Both the position numbers and the translations under genes were made by a program. A DNA stretch of 34,136 bases, taken from assembly GCA_964371125.1 (NCBI GenBank), contig CAYJMY010000029.1, forward strand, positions 1 to 34,136. Reading direction: 5' to 3'. The notes beneath the pieces were generated by a model. That model was not told where the DNA came from. It did not search any database and saw only the letters and a program-made list of their open reading frames with translations. Numbering within the stretch: position 1 is the first letter of the stretch; each line of letters starts with the position of its first letter. This DNA is from DUSC01 sp964371125. GTDB lineage: Bacteria; Pseudomonadota; Alphaproteobacteria; Rhizobiales; Rhizobiaceae. Shown here in pieces: positions 8,803-16,731 of the stretch.

Positions 8803-9729
8803 TTGAATCGCAAGATCATCACCATGATCGGTATCGCCGCCGTATTCGGCGCCGTGTCGATCTTCGCGGCCGACCTGTGGATCAAGAGCGCGGCGAGCGC
8901 GCGGGTCCAGGAGGTGTCGGTGCCCGTCGCCGCGGCGGACGTGCCGCCGGTCGCTTTCAACACGATCGTCGTCGCCACCCAGCCGCTACGCTACGGTATG
9001 GCGCTCGACCGCGCCCAGCTCGCCGAGATCCCGTGGCCGCAGGATTCGCTGCCGCAGGGCGCGTTCGCCACGGTCGAGGCCGCGCTCGCCGAAGGCGGCC
9101 GCGTCGTCCTGTCGCCCGTCGAGGTCAACGAACCCGTCCTTCTCGCCAAGCTCTCGGGGCCGAACGGCCGCGCCACGCTGTCCAATCTGCTTACGCCGGG
9201 CATGCGCGCGGTCACGATCAAGACCGACGAAGTCGCCGGCGTCGGCGGCTTCGTCACGCCGGGCGACCGCGTCGACGTGGTGATGACCCGCGACGCCGGC
9301 GCCATCGAGGAGGTCGAGCGCAACGCCGAAGGCGCCGCCGGCTCGACCATCGCCACGGAAATCGTCGTCGAGAACGTCAAGGTGCTCAGTGTCGGGCAGG
9401 GCGCCGACGAACGCAACACGAGCCCGCAGGTCGCCACCTCGGTAACGCTCGAGGTCACCACCGAGGGAGCGCAGAAGATCGCGCTCGCCCGAAACGTAGG
9501 ACAGCTGTCACTGTCGCTTCGCGCCGCGGGAGAGGGCGGCGAGGCGGCCGAGGGTGTTACCACGATATCCGCCTTCGGCGGTTCGGTCGCCTCGAAGGCG
9601 GCGGGTGCCGCTGCCTCGCTGTTCGAGGCCGTGGCGGCCGAGCCGGAGAAGCCGAAATTCCGGACGGTCATCGTGACGCGGGGGATCGAGGCGCAGACCT
9701 ACCAGGTCGTAGCGCCGGCGCAGGATTGA
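8803..9729 (+). CDS. cpaB: Flp pilus assembly protein CpaB (TTG start)
   Basis: A 308-residue inner-membrane-anchored periplasmic protein of the tad/cpa Flp-pilus machine, probably supporting the secretin. A transmembrane segment (about residues 6-22, ITMIGIAAVFGAVSIFAADL) is followed by a SAF/CpaB domain: VVVATQPLRYGMALDRAQLAEIPWP, LLTPGMRAVTIKTDEVAGVGGFVTPGDRVDVVMT and a C-terminal VIVTRGIEAQTYQVV strand. The frame is open from 8707, but the extra 32 residues are not CpaB-like. TTG at 8803 gives LNRKIITM, the usual 'MNRK' type start just before the transmembrane helix, with a G-rich stretch upstream. It is the first gene of the cpa operon. Confidence 0.9.
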   Translation: MNRKIITMIGIAAVFGAVSIFAADLWIKSAASARVQEVSVPVAAADVPPVAFNTIVVATQPLRYGMALDRAQLAEIPWPQDSLPQGAFATVEAALAEGGRVVLSPVEVNEPVLLAKLSGPNGRATLSNLLTPGMRAVTIKTDEVAGVGGFVTPGDRVDVVMTRDAGAIEEVERNAEGAAGSTIATEIVVENVKVLSVGQGADERNTSPQVATSVTLEVTTEGAQKIALARNVGQLSLSLRAAGEGGEAAEGVTTISAFGGSVASKAAGAAASLFEAVAAEPEKPKFRTVIVTRGIEAQTYQVVAPAQD

Positions 9730-9764
9730 GCGAAACCGGCAGGGACGCCGGTGAGGGGACGCAG

Positions 9765-11216
9765 ATGTTCGCTTGGACTTCAGCCTTTTCGACGTACAGG
9801 AACGCGACGCGACTTCCGCGCCGGGTCACGCTCGCGGCCGCGCTGCTCGCGGCCTTCTGCTTCGCCGGCATCGCGCCCGCCGCCGCCGCCAATGGCGACG
9901 TGCTGAAGATATCGTCCAGCCAGAACACGGTGCTGAAGATTGCCAAGGGCAAGCCCAAGACGATCCGCACTTCGGCCGCCTTCTACGAGATCGTCATCGG
10001 CGATCCGGAGATCGCCAACGTCAACCCGCTGACGGACCGCTCTTTCTACGTGCTCGGCAACAATCTCGGCACCACCGGCATCGCGCTCTTCGACGAGAAC
10101 AAGCAGCTCGTCGGCTCCATCGACGTCGAGGTGACGCTCGACACCGACCGCCTGGCCAGCACGATCCGCGAGAGCGTTCCCGGCGCCAACATCACCGTCA
10201 ACTCCGCCAACGGCCGCCTGATCCTGTCCGGCGAGGCGCAGGACGCGGTCGCCGCCGAGAAGGCGAGCAGCATCGCCACCCGCTTCTCGGGCAACGAGGA
10301 CGTCATCAACTCGGTCAGGATCTCGTCCTCGCAGCAGGTCCAGCTCAACGTCCGCTTCGTCGAGATCAACCGACAGGCAGGCCGCGAGCTCGGCACCAAG
10401 ATCTCGGCGAGCTACATGACGGCCGCGGGCGGCATCTCGTTCAACTCCAATCCGGCCGCGACGACCTCGTCGCCGGCGGCCCAGCTAGTCGGCGCCCTCA
10501 CCCAGGGCAATTTCTCCATCGACGTGGCGATCAAGGCGCTGGAGGACCGCGGTGTCGCGCGCCGGCTGGCCGAGCCCAATCTGATCGCGCGCTCCGGCGA
10601 GAAGGCGAGCTTCCTCGCCGGCGGCGAGTTCCCGATCCCCGTCGCCCAGGACGACAAGAAGATCACCGTCGAATACAAGCGCTTCGGCGTCGGCCTCGAA
10701 TTCACCCCGGTCGTGCTCGCCGACGGGCTGATCAGCCTGGAGATCGAACCGGAAGTCTCGTCGGTCGACAATTCGGCCTCCTACAGCGTCGGCGACATCT
10801 CGCTGCCGGGCTTCTCCGTCCGCCGGGCGCGCACCTCCGTTGACCTGAAGAGCGGCCAGAGCTTCATGATCGCCGGCCTCCTGCAGACGCAGAACGACAT
10901 GAACACGCAGCGCGTGCCGGGTCTCGGCAAGCTGCCGGTGCTCGGCGCGCTGTTCTCGTCCAAGGCCTACCAGCGCCGCGAGACGGACCTCGTCATCATC
11001 GTCACGCCCTACCTGGTGAAGCCCATCGACCCGTCGAAGAAGGCGGCGACGCCGATGGACGGCACCGTTTCCGCCAACAACATCGACTACTTCCTCGGCG
11101 ACGTCGAGGAACCGAAGTCCAACGCGGCCGGCCGCACGCAGTTCGCCGCCGCCACCGGCGCCGCGGTGATGGCTGCGTCCGGCTCCGGCCATTTCCTCGA
11201 CCTGCCGAAGGAGTAG
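9765..11216 (+). CDS. cpaC: Flp pilus outer-membrane secretin CpaC/RcpA
   Basis: A 483-residue secretin that forms the outer-membrane gate for the Flp pilus. A long signal peptide ends near residue 42 (FCFAGIAPAAAA). It is followed by an N-terminal pilus/BON region (IGDPEIANVNPLTDRSFYVLG, then ITVNSANGRLILSGEAQ) and the secretin core: VQLNVRFVEINRQAGRELG, VARRLAEPNLIARSGEKASFLAGGEFPIPV, FTPVVLADGLISLEIEPEVSS and the closing VPGLGKLPVLGALFSSKAYQRRETDLVIIVTPYLV. The ATG at 9765 has GGGGAC just ahead. It lies 35 nt after cpaB and 3 nt before the small lipoprotein gene. Confidence 0.94.
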   Translation: MFAWTSAFSTYRNATRLPRRVTLAAALLAAFCFAGIAPAAAANGDVLKISSSQNTVLKIAKGKPKTIRTSAAFYEIVIGDPEIANVNPLTDRSFYVLGNNLGTTGIALFDENKQLVGSIDVEVTLDTDRLASTIRESVPGANITVNSANGRLILSGEAQDAVAAEKASSIATRFSGNEDVINSVRISSSQQVQLNVRFVEINRQAGRELGTKISASYMTAAGGISFNSNPAATTSSPAAQLVGALTQGNFSIDVAIKALEDRGVARRLAEPNLIARSGEKASFLAGGEFPIPVAQDDKKITVEYKRFGVGLEFTPVVLADGLISLEIEPEVSSVDNSASYSVGDISLPGFSVRRARTSVDLKSGQSFMIAGLLQTQNDMNTQRVPGLGKLPVLGALFSSKAYQRRETDLVIIVTPYLVKPIDPSKKAATPMDGTVSANNIDYFLGDVEEPKSNAAGRTQFAAATGAAVMAASGSGHFLDLPKE

Positions 11217-11219
11217 TCG

Positions 11220-11483
11220 ATGCGCAAAGCTATCCTCATCGCGTTCGGTCTGTCGCTGCTGGCGGCCGCCGGCTGCACGACCGACGACTACATGCGCATC
11301 GAAGGCATGACGCCCGATGCCGGCAACGCCCAGGCGGCGAACACGGTCATGCAGATGGTCGATCCCTGGCAGCCCGGCGTGCAGAACACAATCCTCAAGG
11401 TGCCGGCCGACCGCAGCGCGACCGCGCCCGCCTCCGGGGACGACGAATCCGGTGCCAAGGCGTCGGCGACGAACGACAACTGA
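11220..11483 (+). CDS. Small lipoprotein in the cpaD position of the tad operon
   Basis: An 87-residue predicted lipoprotein. A lipobox (LLAAAGC, Cys19) ends a signal peptide, and the mature part begins CTTDDYMRIEGMTPDAGNA and contains MQMVDPWQPGVQN. It sits exactly where cpaD, an outer-membrane lipoprotein of about 200 residues that partners the secretin, lies in other tad loci. It is less than half that length and lacks a recognisable CpaD domain. GGAG lies 8 nt upstream of the ATG. The C-terminus is polar and low-complexity. It may be a rhizobial-type short pilus lipoprotein that helps secretin assembly; that role is inferred from position only. Confidence 0.85.
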   Translation: MRKAILIAFGLSLLAAAGCTTDDYMRIEGMTPDAGNAQAANTVMQMVDPWQPGVQNTILKVPADRSATAPASGDDESGAKASATNDN

Positions 11484-11493
11484 GGCGGCGGCA

Positions 11494-12708
11494 ATGGCGA
11501 ACACGGGCAAGGCGAAGCGCATCATCCTGGTCTCCCAGGACAAGGCCTTCGTGCAGGAGACGAAGGCCGCGCTCGCCTCGTCGGACGCTTTCGATCTCGT
11601 GGCCATCGAGCGCGGCGTGCTCGACCTGCGCGGCGAGATCCAGGAAGCCGACTGCGGCGCGGCGATCATCGACATGGATGCCGCGCGCCTCGACCAGGTC
11701 GAGGCGCTGCAGCGCATCATCCGCCGCATCGAAGGCAAGACGCCGGTTATCGTCGTCACCCAGGAGTTCAATGCCGCGGCGGTGCGCATTCTCGTCCAGC
11801 TCCAGGTCGCCGACTTCCTGGTCAAACCCGTGTCGACGGCCGATCTCGTCCGATCGTGCCTGCGCGCGCTGCACGGGCCGGGCAGGGAGGAGAATGCGGA
11901 GTCGCAGATCTATGCCTTCATGCCGGCCGCCGGTGGCGTCGGCAACACGACGCTGGCGCTCCAGACAGCCTTCCAGCTCCACCATTCGGTGACCCGCGGC
12001 GCCGCGACCTGCGTCGTCGATCTCAACTTCCAGCAAGGCGCCTGCGCCGAATACCTCGACCTCGAGCCGCGCTTCGACATCGCCGAAATCGAAACCCAGC
12101 CCGAGCGCCTCGACCGGCAGTTGCTCGACGTCATGCTCTCCAAGCACGCGAGCGGGCTGTGCGTACTCGCTGCGCCGACCAGGCCCTCGGAAATGCGTTC
12201 CTTCAACACCGAAATCGTCGTGCGTATGCTCGACCTCGTCTCGGCCTATTTCGACAATGTCGTCATCGACCTGCCGCGCACCTGGTTTCCGTGGACCGAG
12301 ACCGTGCTGCTCGGCTCCAACAAGCTCTATGTCGTCACCGAGATGACCGTGCCGTGCCTCAGGCACACGCAGCGGCTGATCCAGGCGATCTACGACACGG
12401 TCGGCCGCGAGGTGAAGCCCAACGTCATCGTCAACCGCTTCGAGCAGAAGATGTTCGACAACGGCATCCGCCAGGCCGACGTCCAGGAGATCCTCGGAGA
12501 TCACTTCGCCGGCGGCATCGCCAACAACTACAAGCTCGTGCGCGAGGCCGTCGACCGCGGCGTGCCGCTCCACGAGATCGACGCCAACGCCAACGTGATC
12601 GCCGACCTGCGGCGGATCATCCTGCCCGAGGAGGCCGCGGCCGCGGCACCGAAGAAGAGCCGGTCGCTGTTCGGTCTGGGCGGCGGGCTGTTGAGGAAAC
12701 GCGCATGA
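11494..12708 (+). CDS. cpaE: Pilus localisation ATPase-like protein CpaE/TadZ, degenerate Walker A
   Basis: A 404-residue CpaE/TadZ protein, the ParA/MinD-like factor that positions the Flp-pilus machine at the pole. Residues 9-125 form a receiver-like domain (RIILVSQDKAF, AIIDMD, VIVVTQ, DFLVKP). The P-loop domain starts near residue 139. Its deviant Walker A reads AAGGVGNTT (residues 145-153): both the signature lysine and the P-loop lysine are replaced (Ala146, Asn151). Other ParA-like blocks are present: CVVDLNFQQGACAEYLDLEP and NVVIDLPRTW. Atypical Walker A motifs are known in the TadZ family, so this may be normal for the clade, but canonical ATP hydrolysis looks doubtful. It overlaps cpaF by 4 nt (ATGA). 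Confidence 0.93.
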   Translation: MANTGKAKRIILVSQDKAFVQETKAALASSDAFDLVAIERGVLDLRGEIQEADCGAAIIDMDAARLDQVEALQRIIRRIEGKTPVIVVTQEFNAAAVRILVQLQVADFLVKPVSTADLVRSCLRALHGPGREENAESQIYAFMPAAGGVGNTTLALQTAFQLHHSVTRGAATCVVDLNFQQGACAEYLDLEPRFDIAEIETQPERLDRQLLDVMLSKHASGLCVLAAPTRPSEMRSFNTEIVVRMLDLVSAYFDNVVIDLPRTWFPWTETVLLGSNKLYVVTEMTVPCLRHTQRLIQAIYDTVGREVKPNVIVNRFEQKMFDNGIRQADVQEILGDHFAGGIANNYKLVREAVDRGVPLHEIDANANVIADLRRIILPEEAAAAAPKKSRSLFGLGGGLLRKRA

Positions 12709-14123
12709 CCAGCCGTTTCTCCGCGCTGCACCGGCGCTTCGACATCGGCGAGACGGCGACGCCGCCGCCGTCGCCGAAGGAGCAGGGCGTCGTCGTCATC
12801 CCCAACTCGCGCAAGCCGGCGCCGAAGGCCGAGACGGGGCCGCAGAAGGCCAACCGCGTGCTCGACGCCCGCGACCGCATCCACCGCATGCTCATCGAGG
12901 AGATCAACCTCGTCGCGCTCGAGCGCCTGCCCAAGGACGAGATGCGCCGGCAGATCCACGACTTCGTCTCCGAGAAGACGCGCGAGGAGCGGCTTGCCGT
13001 CAACGTCGCCGAACTGGATTCGCTGGTCGACGACATCGTCGACGAGATGGTCGGCCTCGGTCCGCTGGAGCCGCTGCTCAAGGACCCCGAGATCAACGAC
13101 ATCCTGATTAACGGCCACCAGAACTGCTTCGTCGAGAAGCGCGGCAAGCTTCGCCAGATCCACGTCCCCTTCAAGGACGAGGCGCACCTTTTGCGCATCA
13201 TCAACAAGATCGTCGCCGCGGTCGGCCGCCGCGTCGACGAATCCTCGCCGATGGTCGACGCGCGCATGCTCGACGGCTCGCGCTTCAATGCGGCGATCCG
13301 CCCCGTCGGCGTCGACGGCCCGCTGGTGTCGATCCGAAAATTCTCGAAGAACAAGCTCGGCCTGCACAAGCTGGTCGAGTTCGGCGCGCTCACCCAGAAC
13401 ATGGCCGAGGTGCTCGCGGCGGCAGTCTACGCACGCAAGACCACGATCATCTCGGGCGGCACGGGCACCGGCAAGACGACCATGCTCAACGCGTTGTCGG
13501 CCTTCATTCCCGAGGACGAGCGCCTGATCACCATCGAGGACGCCGCCGAACTGCAGCTGCAGCAGCCGCATGTCGCGCGCATGGAGACGAGGCCCGCCAA
13601 CATCGAGGGCCACGGCGAGATCCGCCAGCGCGACCTCGTCAAGAACGCGCTGCGCATGCGCCCCGACCGCGTCATCCTCGGCGAGTGCCGCGGCGAGGAG
13701 GCCTTCGACATGCTCCAGGCCATGAACACCGGCCACGAGGGTTCCATGGCCACCATTCACGCCAACACGCCGCGCGACGCCATCGGCCGGCTCGAACAGA
13801 TGCTCGGCATGACCGGCATGCCGATGACGGTCGCTTCGATCCGCAGCCAGATATCGTCCGCGCTCGACGTCATCGTGCAGCTGACCCGGCTCTCCGACGG
13901 CAAGCGCAAGGTAACCAGCGTCGCCGAGGTGACCGGCATGGAGGGCGACGTCATCCAGATGCAGGAGATCTTCCGCTTCGTGCGCACCGGCATGGAGGCC
14001 GACGGCAAGATCCTCGGCCATTTCGAGGCGACCGGCCTGCGCCCGCGCTTCCTAGAGGACCTGAAGGCGATGGGCATCGAGTTCCCCGGCAAGTATTTCG
14101 AGCCCGGTCGGCCGCAGGAGTAG
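12705..14123 (+). CDS. cpaF: Flp pilus secretion ATPase CpaF/TadA
   Basis: A 472-residue type II/IV secretion ATPase powering Flp-pilus assembly. After a variable 50-residue N-terminus comes the helical domain (RIHRMLIEEINLVALERLPK), then GLGPLEPLLKDPEINDILINGH. Walker A is SGGTGTGKTTMLNAL near residue 250. The Asp box and Walker B region contain RMRPDRVILGECRGEEAFDM, and the His box is TGHEGSMATIHANTPRDA. All catalytic elements are intact. The start codon overlaps the cpaE stop (ATGA) and tadB starts 3 nt after its stop, so translation is probably coupled through the operon. Confidence 0.96.
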   Translation: MTSRFSALHRRFDIGETATPPPSPKEQGVVVIPNSRKPAPKAETGPQKANRVLDARDRIHRMLIEEINLVALERLPKDEMRRQIHDFVSEKTREERLAVNVAELDSLVDDIVDEMVGLGPLEPLLKDPEINDILINGHQNCFVEKRGKLRQIHVPFKDEAHLLRIINKIVAAVGRRVDESSPMVDARMLDGSRFNAAIRPVGVDGPLVSIRKFSKNKLGLHKLVEFGALTQNMAEVLAAAVYARKTTIISGGTGTGKTTMLNALSAFIPEDERLITIEDAAELQLQQPHVARMETRPANIEGHGEIRQRDLVKNALRMRPDRVILGECRGEEAFDMLQAMNTGHEGSMATIHANTPRDAIGRLEQMLGMTGMPMTVASIRSQISSALDVIVQLTRLSDGKRKVTSVAEVTGMEGDVIQMQEIFRFVRTGMEADGKILGHFEATGLRPRFLEDLKAMGIEFPGKYFEPGRPQE

Positions 14124-14125
14124 CC

Positions 14126-15091
14126 ATGCAGGACGGCGGCGCCACGCTCTACGCCATCTATGCCGCGGCAGGCCTTGCCGGTATCATGCTCGCCGAGGCC
14201 TTCTACCTGCTCATCTCCGGCAGCCGCGACCGGCGCACCGCCATCAACCGGCGCATGCGTCTCCAGGAGAAGCGGCTCTCCCAGGAGCAGGTTCTGATCC
14301 AGCTGCGCAAGGAGCGGGGCGTCGACGGCAACCGCTCGATCTTTTCCATCGACCGCTTTCGCGCGCTGCGTGCCCAGTCGGGCCTGACCATGCCGCTGCC
14401 GCGCTTCTTCATGACCACGTCGGGCGTCGCCTTCGGCCTCGTCGTCGTCGCCATGTGGTACGGCGCGCCGCTTTTCGTCGCGCTCGCCGCGCTGCCGCCG
14501 CTCTGCCTCGCCATCCCGATCCTGTCTCTGCGCCACCTGCGCAAGCGTCGCCACAAGCTGTTCGGCATCCAGCTGCCCGAGGCGCTCGAACTGATCACGC
14601 GCAGCCTGAAGGCCGGCCACCCGGTGCCGGTCGCCATCTCCATGGTCGCACGCGAGATGGCCGACCCGATCGGCTCGGAATTCGGTATGGTCGCCGACGA
14701 GGTGACCTACGGCTCCGACCTGGTCGGCGCGTTGCAGAACATGCAGGAGCGCGTCGGCCACGACGACCTGCCGCTGTTCGTCACCGCCGTCTCCATCCAG
14801 AGCACGTCGGGCGGAAACCTGCGCGAGATCCTCGACGGCCTCTCCGCGGTCATCCGCGAGCGCGGCAAGCTGAAGCGCAAGGTGCGCGCCATCTCCACCG
14901 AAGGCCGCATGTCGGCCTACATCCTCACCGCCGTACCGGCGCTGCTGATGACCGGCATCATGGTGCTGATGCCGCAGTTCTACGAGGAGGTGTGGGGCGA
15001 GCCGATGACCTGGTACCTGCTCGGCGGCTCGATCTCCTGGCTGATGCTCGGCAACGCCATGATGTTCAAGATGTCCAACTTCCGCTTCTGA
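14126..15091 (+). CDS. tadB: Flp pilus inner-membrane platform protein TadB
   Basis: A 321-residue type II secretion F-domain membrane protein, one of the two platform proteins that work with CpaF. An N-terminal transmembrane segment (residues about 7-28) is followed by a basic linker (SRDRRTAINRRMRLQEKRLS), a hydrophobic pair near residues 96-135, and the T2SF domain (FGIQLPEALELITRSLKAGHP, VADEVTYGSDLVGALQNM, SIQSTSGGNLREILDGLS). Two more C-terminal membrane segments follow (ILTAVPALLMTGIMVLM and WYLLGGSISWLMLGNAMMF). It is 3 nt downstream of cpaF and separated by 1 nt from tadC. Confidence 0.94.
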   Translation: MQDGGATLYAIYAAAGLAGIMLAEAFYLLISGSRDRRTAINRRMRLQEKRLSQEQVLIQLRKERGVDGNRSIFSIDRFRALRAQSGLTMPLPRFFMTTSGVAFGLVVVAMWYGAPLFVALAALPPLCLAIPILSLRHLRKRRHKLFGIQLPEALELITRSLKAGHPVPVAISMVAREMADPIGSEFGMVADEVTYGSDLVGALQNMQERVGHDDLPLFVTAVSIQSTSGGNLREILDGLSAVIRERGKLKRKVRAISTEGRMSAYILTAVPALLMTGIMVLMPQFYEEVWGEPMTWYLLGGSISWLMLGNAMMFKMSNFRF

Positions 15092-15092
15092 C

Positions 15093-16052
15093 ATGGACAT
15101 GCTTGCAGCCCTCGCCGACAGCCTTGCCGCCGCGCCGCTGATGCCGGCCGCAATTCTGCTGCTTCTGCTCGGCGGGGCCGCTGTCGCCTGGCCGGCATTG
15201 GCCGGCGGCGGCCGCGCCGAGCTGAAGCGCCGCCTCAAGGTCGAGGTCGCCGCGCCGCCCGTCGCGGAAGCCGCGCCGGCGCCGAAGAGGGGCGCCAGCA
15301 TGGTGCGCGAGAAGGCCGCCCGCACCGCCCAGGATTTTTACGCCCGCTCCGATCCGGAGAACGTCGCCCGGCTGCGGCTGAAGTTGATCCAGGCCGGCTA
15401 CATGGACCCGCGCGCCGTGGGCATGTTCTTCCTCATCCGCTTCGTCGCCTTCGCCGCCGGCGCCGGGCTGGCGCTGCTCGCCGACGGCTGGGTCGCCGCA
15501 GACGCCGCCACGACGAGCCGTTGGACCTTTGTCGTGCTCGCCGGGGCCGCCGGCTACTTCCTTCCCGGACTGGTGCTGTCGCAGCAGGTGCGCGCCATGA
15601 TGCGCGAATACCGCAACGGCTTTCCCGACTTTATGGATCTTATGATCGTCTGCTCGGACGCCGGCATGAGCATGGAAGCCGGCATCGAACGGGTCTCGCG
15701 CGAACTGTCGCTGAGCTATCCCGCGCTCAGCCAGAACCTGCAGCTTGTTTCGCTGGAACTGCGTGCCGGCCGCAACCTCGACGACGCGCTGAAGTCGCTC
15801 GGCGAGAGGCTCAGCCTCGACGAGGTACGCTCCTTCGCCACGCTTCTCCAGCAATCGAAGGAACTCGGCACTTCGCTCTCCGGGGCACTGCGCGTCTTCT
15901 CCGACGAGATGCGCCACAAGCGCATGTCGCTCGCCGAGGAGAAGGCGCATGCGCTTCCCGCCAAGATGTCGGTGCCGGTGACGGTGTGCATCCTGCCGGT
16001 TGTCATGATGATCGCCATCATCCCGATCATCGTGAAGATGACCGCCGACTGA
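15093..16052 (+). CDS. tadC: Flp pilus inner-membrane platform protein TadC
   Basis: A 319-residue partner of TadB with the same T2SF architecture. The N-terminal membrane helix is LMPAAILLLLLGGAAVAWPAL. The cytoplasmic linker contains LRLKLIQAGYMDPRAVGMFFLIR, typical of TadC. The domain core is YRNGFPDFMDLMIVCSDAGMSMEAGIERVSREL, then RAGRNLDDALKSLGERLSLDEVRSFATLLQQSKELGTSL, ending in a final helix MSVPVTVCILPVVMMIAIIPIIVKM. The ATG is 1 nt after the tadB stop. A 7-bp inverted repeat with a long loop follows the stop (GGCGCGG at 16053-16059, CCGCGCC at 16087-16093), a weak terminator candidate. Confidence 0.94.
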   Translation: MDMLAALADSLAAAPLMPAAILLLLLGGAAVAWPALAGGGRAELKRRLKVEVAAPPVAEAAPAPKRGASMVREKAARTAQDFYARSDPENVARLRLKLIQAGYMDPRAVGMFFLIRFVAFAAGAGLALLADGWVAADAATTSRWTFVVLAGAAGYFLPGLVLSQQVRAMMREYRNGFPDFMDLMIVCSDAGMSMEAGIERVSRELSLSYPALSQNLQLVSLELRAGRNLDDALKSLGERLSLDEVRSFATLLQQSKELGTSLSGALRVFSDEMRHKRMSLAEEKAHALPAKMSVPVTVCILPVVMMIAIIPIIVKMTAD

Positions 16053-16173
16053 GGCGCGGTTCCCGTCGCCGGCATTTGAATCAATTCCGCGCCACGTCCT
16101 CACCCGAAGCTTAAGAGGCGCCGTGCTAGGCTTCTGACAATGCCGCGTTTTGCGGGACTTTGGGGTAGGGGCA

Positions 16174-16644
16174 ATGACGGTCATCAGGATCGCCGCGGGC
16201 ACGGCGCTGCTATTTTCTGTCGGTCTTTCCGGCTGCACGACGGCCGGCATCGACACGACCGAGACGACGGCGATCGCCGCCCAGCCGGCCGCGCCGGGCG
16301 AGGCGGATCTTGCGTCCGGCAAGGCGCAGTTCCGCCAGGCGAACTACGGCCTCGCCGAGCAGCACTTCCGCAAGGCGATCGAGCTCAACGCCAACAGCGC
16401 CGAGGCCTGGATGGGGCTCGCCGCCTCGTACGACCAGCTCGGCCGCTTCGACTTCGCCGACCGCGCCTACGACCAGCTCGTCAAGGTTGCCGGGCGCAAG
16501 CCCGAGATCGTCAACAATATGGGCTATTCCCAATATCTGCGCGGCAATAAGAAGAAAGCCCGGCAGCTCCTCGACGAAGCCCGCCGCGGCATGGCCGATA
16601 CGACACTGGTCGACGCCAACCTGAAGCTTGTGGCCAAGGGGTAG
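16174..16644 (+). CDS. tadD: TPR lipoprotein TadD (pilotin-like)
   Basis: A 156-residue lipoprotein with tetratricopeptide repeats, the usual TadD of tad loci, thought to help outer-membrane assembly of the secretin. The ATG at 16174 starts a signal peptide with lipobox VGLSGC (Cys19 after MTVIRIAAGTALLFSVGLSG-C). Repeats are visible at LASGKAQFRQANYGLAEQHF, AWMGLAASYDQLGRFDFADR and NNMGYSQYLRGNKKKARQLL. The frame is open back to 16150, but the signal sequence and a GGGGTAGGGG stretch favour 16174. A 121-nt gap after tadC means it may have its own promoter or be a continuation of the operon. Confidence 0.9.
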   Translation: MTVIRIAAGTALLFSVGLSGCTTAGIDTTETTAIAAQPAAPGEADLASGKAQFRQANYGLAEQHFRKAIELNANSAEAWMGLAASYDQLGRFDFADRAYDQLVKVAGRKPEIVNNMGYSQYLRGNKKKARQLLDEARRGMADTTLVDANLKLVAKG

Positions 16645-16731
16645 GGGGCCGACACCGGCGCAGCCGCTGCGGCCCGCGCGTCGCCGTCTCCCCGCTTTAC
16701 CGCGCATCGCCCGCCGGCATAGTCTGCCGCC

